Below are positions 52,871 to 59,184 of a stretch of 59,184 nt of DNA, one piece after another (within the stretch, counting starts at the first letter, position 1; each line of letters starts with the position of its first letter). The stretch covers positions 1 to 59,184 of the forward strand of contig JAEEUR010000003.1 in NCBI GenBank assembly GCA_016290595.1. The letters are read 5' to 3'. The notes under the pieces are model-generated. The model worked only from the letters and a program-made list of their open reading frames with translations. It was not told the DNA's origin and searched no databases. Both the position numbers and the translations under genes were made by a program. This DNA comes from Lachnospiraceae bacterium. Its GTDB lineage: Bacteria > Bacillota > Clostridia > Lachnospirales > Lachnospiraceae.

Positions 52871-52960
52871 GGGGATATTCGGGGCGGACTTGAAAAAAGA
52901 CGGCATTATGTGCTAAAACTGTAGCGGAAAGGGAAGCCTTTCCGCAAAAGGAGTTGGCGT

Positions 52961-53593
52961 ATGAAGAAAGATATCCTGATCGTGGGTGTTGCCGGCGGGT
53001 CCGGCAGCGGAAAAACCACCCTGACCAACAACCTGATCGCCCGTTTCGGAGACCAGGTGACGGTGGTGCATCACGACAATTACTATCGCTCGCATCACGA
53101 TCTGACCTACGAGGAAAGAACGCATCTCAATTACGACTGCCCGGAGGCTTTCGAAAACGAGCTGATGATCGAGCAGCTGCAGCTTTTAAAAGAAGGCCGC
53201 AGCGTGGAATGCCCCATCTACGACTTCACGATCCACGACCGGAAGCCCGAGACCGTCACCATCGAACCGAAGCCGGTCATTTTAGTGGAGGGGATCCTGA
53301 TCTTCGCGGAGCCGGAGCTGCTAAAGCAGATGGATATCAAGATCTTCGTGGACACGGACGCGGACATCCGCCTGGCCCGCCGGATCCGGCGGGACGTGGA
53401 AAAGCGCGGCCGCAGCATGCAGAGCGTACTGGATCAGTGGTGCGCGACCGTCAAGCCCATGTATGAGATGTACGTCGAGCCGACCAAAAAGAAGGCGGAC
53501 GTCATCGTGCCGGAAGGCGGCCGGAACCAGGTGGCTCTGGAGATGCTCTTCGGGCGGCTGGAGCGGCACCTGAAACAGATCCGGGAAGACTGA
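52961..53593 (+). CDS. udk: Uridine kinase
   Basis: IVGVAGGSGSGKTTLTNNL; HHDNYYRSHHDLTYEERTHLNYDCPEAFE. Confidence 0.93.
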   Translation: MKKDILIVGVAGGSGSGKTTLTNNLIARFGDQVTVVHHDNYYRSHHDLTYEERTHLNYDCPEAFENELMIEQLQLLKEGRSVECPIYDFTIHDRKPETVTIEPKPVILVEGILIFAEPELLKQMDIKIFVDTDADIRLARRIRRDVEKRGRSMQSVLDQWCATVKPMYEMYVEPTKKKADVIVPEGGRNQVALEMLFGRLERHLKQIRED

Positions 53594-53623
53594 GACCGGA
53601 AAAAGAGCGGAAAGGAGAAACGT

Positions 53624-54508
53624 ATGGCTGATTACATCATCGCAACATCATCCACCTCGGACCTTCCGAGGACCTGGCTGGATGCGCATCAGGTCCCGTT
53701 CATCGCTTACAGTTACACCGTGGGCGATAAGGTCTATGAGGACGACTGCCGGGAGGAGAGCCGCGCGGCCGTTTACGCGGGCATGCGCAAAGGCGATCTT
53801 TTAAAGACCTCCATGATCAACGCCTTCGTTTATCACGAGTTCTTTGAAAAGCTGATGCAGACAGGGAAAAACGTGATCTTCCTGGATATGTCCGAGAAGA
53901 TGTCCGCCTCCTTCCAGAACTGCGCGGAGGCGGCCCGTCGGATCAGGGAAGAGTTCCCGGGGCAGCAACTTTACGTGATGGATACGCGCTGCATCTCCGG
54001 CGGCCTGGGCCTTCTTGTGGACGAGATGGTCCGGCGCAAGGAAGCCGGCGCCTCCTTCGACGAGGTGATCGCCTGGGGCGAAGCGCACAAACTAAAAATC
54101 GCCCACCGCTTTACGGTGGACGATCTGAAATACCTGAAGATGGGCGGCCGCGTTTCCAATTCCGCCGCGCTGATCGGGCAGCTGCTGCAGATCAAGCCGG
54201 TGCTGTACGTGCCGGACCGCGGGACGCTGGACGTGGTCAAGAAGGCGCGGGGCCGCAAAGCTGCCTTAAAGGCCATCCGCGACGGGATCTTAAGCGACCT
54301 TTCGAAGATCGATCCCACCGGAACGGAGTTCCACATCCTGCACGCGGACTGTCTGGCGGACGCCGAATGGGTCCGCGACGAGGTGAAAGCGGCTTATCCG
54401 CAGGTCGGCCGGATCACCATCACGCAGCTGGGCGTGGTCATAGGCGCGCACTGCGGTCCGGGCCTGCTGACGGTCTTTTATCTCTGCAGCGGCCGGAATC
54501 CGGAATGA
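53624..54508 (+). CDS. DegV family fatty-acid-binding protein
   Basis: TSSTSDLP...DTRCISGGLGLLVDEMVRRKEAG; DLKYLKMGGRVSNSAALIGQLLQIKPVL. Confidence 0.92.
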   Translation: MADYIIATSSTSDLPRTWLDAHQVPFIAYSYTVGDKVYEDDCREESRAAVYAGMRKGDLLKTSMINAFVYHEFFEKLMQTGKNVIFLDMSEKMSASFQNCAEAARRIREEFPGQQLYVMDTRCISGGLGLLVDEMVRRKEAGASFDEVIAWGEAHKLKIAHRFTVDDLKYLKMGGRVSNSAALIGQLLQIKPVLYVPDRGTLDVVKKARGRKAALKAIRDGILSDLSKIDPTGTEFHILHADCLADAEWVRDEVKAAYPQVGRITITQLGVVIGAHCGPGLLTVFYLCSGRNPE

Positions 54509-54517
54509 TCCGGAGGA

Positions 54518-55066
54518 TCAGTCCAGCTCAAGCCGCATGAGCACCGTTTCCTGCCAGCCGCTTAAGCGGGAGCGGAAGCCTCTGGGGTTTCTGCCGTATT
54601 CAACAAAACCGACGCTCTGATACAGCGAGTACGCCCGGGTGTTGGCCGCGACGACTTCCAGCTCCAGCTGGAGATAGCCGGCCGCCCGGGCGCATTCTAT
54701 AGCGGACTCCGTGAGCGCTCGTCCGATGCCGAGCCCCCACCAGTCCTTGTCGATGCTGATGCCGAAGCCGGCCCGGTGTCTTGTTTTTTCGGCGTTGCGG
54801 ATGCTGTCGACGCCCGCCGTTCCGGCGATGACGCCGCCGATATCGGCGACCAGCTCGACGTCCCGCGCGCTTTCCGTCTGCTTATTCAGATACGCTCCCT
54901 CCGCCTCGACGGTGAAGGTGCACTCCTCCGGATAGGTGGTCAGAAAGTCCGTCTGTCCGTGCGTTGACACAAAATTCGTTAAAACGGCCTGCGCATCTTG
55001 CGCAGTGCCGTTTCTTATGATACAGCTCGTTCCGTTTTTCAACGTGACCGTCCGCTGATACCGCAT
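54518..55066 (-). CDS. GNAT family N-acetyltransferase
   Basis: GFGISIDKDWWGLGIGRALTESAIECARAAGYLQLELEVVAANTRAYSLYQSVGFVEYG. Confidence 0.92.
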   Translation of the reverse strand: MRYQRTVTLKNGTSCIIRNGTAQDAQAVLTNFVSTHGQTDFLTTYPEECTFTVEAEGAYLNKQTESARDVELVADIGGVIAGTAGVDSIRNAEKTRHRAGFGISIDKDWWGLGIGRALTESAIECARAAGYLQLELEVVAANTRAYSLYQSVGFVEYGRNPRGFRSRLSGWQETVLMRLELD

Positions 55067-55108
55067 CGGCGTTCTCCTTTTTCCGGATCGTTTTTTGCAG
55101 GCGGCGCG

Positions 55109-55771
55109 TCAGCGCAGGCTGATCCTCGCGCCGGTGCAGCGCTCCTTCATGTAGTTGAAAACAAAATCAAAATCGCTGTCCTTAACGTAGACCTGATTGT
55201 GCTTCAGCAGAGTGTTGACCTTGATCAGGTGCTTGCGGCGGATGCCGGCGAGCCGCCGGACCTTATCGTAGCGGCAGGAAAGGCTGCCCCCGCCCAGCTG
55301 CATCATGCCGATGCCGGTCGTGGTCATATTGCCGGCGGCGCCGCCGACCAGCATGGTCAGGATGTTCAGCGCTTCGGCCTTTTCGTTCTTGATCTGGATG
55401 TGGGCGATCCACAGGTTGTCCATCTCGAACAGAACGGTGTATTTGCCGTTGTTGGCCTTGGTCACGATCCAGTAGGCCGGGATGGACAGCACGAAAAGGA
55501 TGCCGCCGACGATCAGCAGGGTGATGGCGGCGTATTTGAGCCGCTCCAGGAAGGTCCCGTCGGTGAAGATGATCATCAGCAGGAAGGGCGCGACGGCGGC
55601 GATCAGCAGCGCCCGCCAGACTTCGAAGAGCAGGAAAAAGCTCTTCCGCATCGGAAGCTCGTAGATCCAGCGGTAGGTGCCGTCGTTGCAGAGCAGGACG
55701 TCGTCGGACTGGGCGGTGCTGCCGGCCTGGATGACGTTTCCGGCCTGTTGGGGGTTCTCTAAGTAAGGCAT
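55109..55771 (-). CDS. Hypothetical membrane protein (DUF6106-like)
   Basis: Two TM segments, conserved-looking N-terminus; family call tentative. Confidence 0.45.
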   Translation of the reverse strand: MPYLENPQQAGNVIQAGSTAQSDDVLLCNDGTYRWIYELPMRKSFFLLFEVWRALLIAAVAPFLLMIIFTDGTFLERLKYAAITLLIVGGILFVLSIPAYWIVTKANNGKYTVLFEMDNLWIAHIQIKNEKAEALNILTMLVGGAAGNMTTTGIGMMQLGGGSLSCRYDKVRRLAGIRRKHLIKVNTLLKHNQVYVKDSDFDFVFNYMKERCTGARISLR

Positions 55772-55807
55772 GGGTTCTCCTTTATTATCGTAGGGGGCCG
55801 CCGGCCG

Positions 55808-55851
55808 CGGCAGGCATCTGGTGATTTGAATATATAGGGAGATGCCTGCCG
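55808..55851. repeat. Perfect 12-bp inverted repeat
   Basis: CGGCAGGCATCT (55808-55819)/AGATGCCTGCCG (55840-55851). Confidence 0.8.
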
Positions 55852-55867
55852 TGTCAAGGCATTTCGT

Positions 55868-56524
55868 TTATTTGCCCTTTTTTCCCCGTGCCTCGTAATC
55901 CTCCTCGATCTTTTCCTTCCAGTCTGCTTTCAGCGGCGCGCCGGCGCGGACGCGGCAGACGGCTTCGGAGACGACTTCGTAGTTGAGTGCGGTGCCGGTA
56001 TGATCGCTGTTGTAGCGCACAGCCCGGTCGGCCCGGATGCCGAAGTGCGAAGCGGTGGTAACGGCGTCGATATTGGCGCCGAGGAAGAGGAATTCCCAGC
56101 CGTATTCTTCCTGCTGACGCTTCACCAGACGCTTCACTTCTTCGGCGGAGCAGCGGCGGCTGGCGTTTTCGAGGCCGTCCGTGGTGATGACGAAGAGTGT
56201 CCTGCCGGGTTTATCCTCCTCGCGGGCGTACTTGTGGACGTTTGCGATGTGCTTCACCGCGCCGCCGACGGCGTCCAGCAGGGCGGTGCAGCCGCGCACG
56301 TAGTACTGGCGGTCCGTCATGGGCTCGACCTTTTTTAAGTCGACACGGTCGTAGATGACGTCGCATTCGCTGTCAAAGAGGACGACGGAGACGAAGGCTT
56401 CGCCGGCTTCTTTTTTCTGCTTTTCGATGAGGGCGTTGAAGCCGCCGATGGTGTCGCTCTCTAAGCCGGCCATGGAGCCGCTGCGGTCTAAGATAAATAC
56501 GAGTTCGGTCAGGTTCTTGTTCAT
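55868..56524 (-). CDS. VWA domain protein
   Basis: ELVFILDRSGSMAGLESDTIGGFNALIEKQK MIDAS motif DxSxS. Confidence 0.92.
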   Translation of the reverse strand: MNKNLTELVFILDRSGSMAGLESDTIGGFNALIEKQKKEAGEAFVSVVLFDSECDVIYDRVDLKKVEPMTDRQYYVRGCTALLDAVGGAVKHIANVHKYAREEDKPGRTLFVITTDGLENASRRCSAEEVKRLVKRQQEEYGWEFLFLGANIDAVTTASHFGIRADRAVRYNSDHTGTALNYEVVSEAVCRVRAGAPLKADWKEKIEEDYEARGKKGK

Positions 56525-56602
56525 GATGGGTCCTCCTTGTTGCTTTCTGCGGGAAGGATACCGGATCTATACGCCGCTCAGGTCAACTGCCGGTTGACAA
56601 TT

Positions 56603-56631
56603 TTGACATTCGGCCGCTTCTGTGGTAGCAT
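56603..56631 (+). promoter_or_regulatory. Promoter for SUV3-like helicase
   Basis: TTGACA (56603-56608)-N17-TAGCAT (56626-56631). Confidence 0.6.
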
Positions 56632-56638
56632 GAGAGCC

Positions 56639-59184
56639 ATGAAAGACTATTATCAGATCCGGGGCATAAACCCCAAAAAGACGCCGCTGCAGCCGCTCGC
56701 GCAGTACTGCGCAGCCGCCGAGATAGCGGAAGAAGAAATCAAACAGCACGGGGAAGAGGCACGGGACTGCCTCGGTGCCTTCCTCGTTTTCCGGCTGTCC
56801 GAAGAAGCGAAGGCCTTAGGGCCGGCGTTTCCGGAAAACCTTACGGTATCGGACCTGATCTACGTGGGCGTAACGGGTCAGGACGGCGCGCTTTTGGCGG
56901 AACCGCTGCATGAAGAGGCAGAGGATATCTTCCGGGACGCGTATAAAAGCATCCTACGGGCCGTCGCGGAAACGGCTTTTCAGCACGGCCTCCGGGCGGG
57001 CTTCAACCGGCCGGGCGAGATGGCGGACCACTTGAGGGACGATATCGGCCTCTCGCTTTCGTCGCCGCTGGAGGTGCTGCTGCCGGCCCCGTTCTGGCAG
57101 CTGACGGGAAAGGACCTGCGGGAAAGCTACGGCGCGCTGGCGGAGGAGATCCGCGGCGAGCGGGAGCGCTATCTTCGGGATTCTCAGGCGGCGAAGGCCG
57201 CCCGGCTGGCGGAACTGGACGAAAAAGCAAAAGAAGTGCCCTACGAGGGCGAGATCGGAAAGTACTATTCGGGAGAAAAGCGGGCGGAGCTGGAGGCCCT
57301 GAAGGAGCGCTACAGCGCGGAGGAGATCGGACTTTTGTTCTACAGCAAAAAGATCCGCCTGTCTCCGGCCTTAAAGAAGCAGTATGCCTTGAGCCGGGAG
57401 CCGAAGCTGGAAAAGAGCGAGTATCGGACGGAATTCGTTCCGGCGTACCGCTGCGAAACGGACCGGGCGGCCTTCCGGACGCTGGCCAAAGCCTATGAGG
57501 CGGAGATCCGTGCGGACCGCGAGGCGGCGCAGGAGGAGGGCCGGGTCAAAAACCGGGAGAAAAACCTGCGCAAGAAGAGAAACGCGGCGGTCCGGACCGC
57601 CATCGTCAACTCCATCCCGGACAACTATATCGACCTGTTCCCGCTGGCGCGCGCCATGGAGCGGCACTTCGTGCTGCACATCGGGCCGACCAATTCCGGC
57701 AAGACGCACGACGCCGTCGAAGCCTTGAAGGCGGCGGAGAACGGGATCTACTTAGGCCCGCTGCGCTTGCTCGCCTTCGAGCAGTACGAAGCCTTAAACG
57801 AGGCGGGCTTCCCCTGCAGCCTCGTGACCGGCGAGGAAAGAATAGAGGACCCGTGGGCGCGCTATCAGGCTTCGACCATCGAGATGCTGAACACACGGAA
57901 CGAATATGAGGTCGCCGTCATCGACGAGGCGCAGATGATCGGCGATCCGGACCGGGGCGGCGCCTGGACCAGCGCCATCCTGGGCGTGTGCGCGAAGGAG
58001 ATCCACGTCTGCGCGGCGCCGATCGCGAAAAAACTGCTGATCCGCCTGATCCGCGACTGCGGAGACAGCTACACGGTGGTGGAGCATCACCGCATGACGC
58101 CCTTAAAGCTCGAACGGGAGCCGTTCTCCCTGGAGGAGGACGTGCAGCCGGGGGACGCACTGATCGTATTTTCGAAGAAAAGCGTGCACGCGGTCGGGGC
58201 TTTCCTGCAGCGGCACGGCCTGCGCTGCAGCGTCATCTACGGCGCCCTGCCCTACGACGTGCGCCGGGAGCAGGCGAGGCTCTTTGCCCGCGGGGAGAAC
58301 GAGGTGGTGGTCGCGACGGACGCCATCGGCATGGGCATGAACCTGCCCATCCGCCGCGTGGTGTTCCTGGAGCAGGAAAAGTACGACGGTATCTCGGTGC
58401 GGGAGCTGAAGGCGGAGGAGGTCAAGCAGATAGCAGGCCGGGCGGGCCGCTACGGGATCTATCCGGAGGGACTCGTCAATTCGACCGAGCCGAAAAATCC
58501 CATCCGGGCCGGTCTGGAAAGCCGCAGCGAGACGGTGCATGAAGCCGTGATCGACTTCCCGGAATCGCTGCTTGGCGTGAACGCGCCGCTGTCGGAGATC
58601 ATCGAACGCTGGGCGCAGCTGGAGATCAAGCCCGGCTACACGCGGGCGGATCCGGTGCGGATGTTAAAGCTCTGCCGGATGATCGAGCCTTTATCGGAGG
58701 ACAAGCGTTTCCTTTACGACTGCATCAGCATGACTTTTGACGAAGAGTCGGCGGATCTTCTGCAGATCTGGCGCGTCATGTGCGCGAAGGAAGCGGCGGG
58801 AGAGGTGTACGGCGTGGAGAACGCCCTGCCGGGAGAGAAGTGGATAGACGATACCGACAACTTAAGCGAGCTGGAGGAGGCCTTCCGGCTCTGCGACCTT
58901 CTGTTCGGCTACTGCGAGAAGTTCGACCACACCGAATGGCGCGGGGAGATCATGCGCAGAAAAAACAGGATCTCCGCGAAAATGACGGAGATCCTGGCGA
59001 GACAGTCGCTGCACGGCAGACGCTGCGCGGTCTGCGGGAAGGCTCTGCCCTGGAACGTGCCTTTCGGCCTGTGCGAGAGCTGTTTCAGGAACGGCCGGGG
59101 CCGGACGTTCGTCGGAAAGAGAAGCGCTATGCGGGGAGACCGGTCTTCAAGGGGGGAAGGCCGCAGTCGAAAAGAAGATCGGAA
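56639..59184 (+). CDS. SUV3-like DExH RNA helicase, incomplete at window end (not in supplied ORF track)
   Basis: HFVLHIGPTNSGKTHDAVEAL; VAVIDEAQMIGDPDRGGAWTSAILGVCAKEIHVC; EVVVATDAIGMGMNLPIRRVVF; EVKQIAGRAGRYG; C-terminal zinc-finger-like CAVCGKALPWNVPFGLCESC. Confidence 0.9.
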   Translation, partial: MKDYYQIRGINPKKTPLQPLAQYCAAAEIAEEEIKQHGEEARDCLGAFLVFRLSEEAKALGPAFPENLTVSDLIYVGVTGQDGALLAEPLHEEAEDIFRDAYKSILRAVAETAFQHGLRAGFNRPGEMADHLRDDIGLSLSSPLEVLLPAPFWQLTGKDLRESYGALAEEIRGERERYLRDSQAAKAARLAELDEKAKEVPYEGEIGKYYSGEKRAELEALKERYSAEEIGLLFYSKKIRLSPALKKQYALSREPKLEKSEYRTEFVPAYRCETDRAAFRTLAKAYEAEIRADREAAQEEGRVKNREKNLRKKRNAAVRTAIVNSIPDNYIDLFPLARAMERHFVLHIGPTNSGKTHDAVEALKAAENGIYLGPLRLLAFEQYEALNEAGFPCSLVTGEERIEDPWARYQASTIEMLNTRNEYEVAVIDEAQMIGDPDRGGAWTSAILGVCAKEIHVCAAPIAKKLLIRLIRDCGDSYTVVEHHRMTPLKLEREPFSLEEDVQPGDALIVFSKKSVHAVGAFLQRHGLRCSVIYGALPYDVRREQARLFARGENEVVVATDAIGMGMNLPIRRVVFLEQEKYDGISVRELKAEEVKQIAGRAGRYGIYPEGLVNSTEPKNPIRAGLESRSETVHEAVIDFPESLLGVNAPLSEIIERWAQLEIKPGYTRADPVRMLKLCRMIEPLSEDKRFLYDCISMTFDEESADLLQIWRVMCAKEAAGEVYGVENALPGEKWIDDTDNLSELEEAFRLCDLLFGYCEKFDHTEWRGEIMRRKNRISAKMTEILARQSLHGRRCAVCGKALPWNVPFGLCESCFRNGRGRTFVGKRSAMRGDRSSRGEGRSRKEDR

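Noticed and set aside
52924-52945. GCGGAAAGG/CCTTTCCGC hairpin before udk as a terminator
   Set aside because: No T tract; lies just before the RBS, so termination is not supported.

Overview
This 59.2-kb window is the replication-origin region of a GC-rich Clostridia-type Firmicute (Lachnospiraceae-like by gene content; the taxon is inferred, not searched). The left half is a leftward replichore on the - strand: thioesterase, ClC, MATE, EamA, split transketolase, gyrA, gyrB, recF, yaaA, dnaN, dnaA. Next comes oriC, a DnaA-box cluster at about 18.9-19.2 kb. The rightward replichore on the + strand is rpmH (absent from the supplied ORF track), rnpA, yidD, yidC, jag, mnmE, mnmG, rsmG, parA, parB, DUF4446. 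Two perfect parS sites flank the mnmG/rsmG junction. An AT-rich accessory segment (about 32.45-39.2 kb) holds an orphan AbiEi-like antitoxin with a truncated partner, a PadR/membrane-protein pair, a frameshifted secreted metzincin protease, a lipoprotein, and a BlaI/BlaR1-like pair. The BlaR1 extracellular region appears to share a tandem beta-domain architecture with the lipoprotein; this is my leading candidate for an undescribed protease/inhibitor/sensor module. After that come a Fic protein, two tandem ECF sigma/anti-sigma pairs, a HutD-like protein, an internally duplicated secreted protein, a YfcC-like carrier, a thioester/pilin-repeat surface adhesin, udk, DegV, GNAT, VWA, and a large SUV3-like helicase ORF that runs off the window end and is missing from the ORF track. 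Two copies of a large imperfect palindromic intergenic element (1132-1250 and 16036-16185) show a compensatory base-pair change in the inner stem. I saw no rRNA, tRNA, CRISPR array or transposase. All family calls are by eye from motifs; no database search was run.
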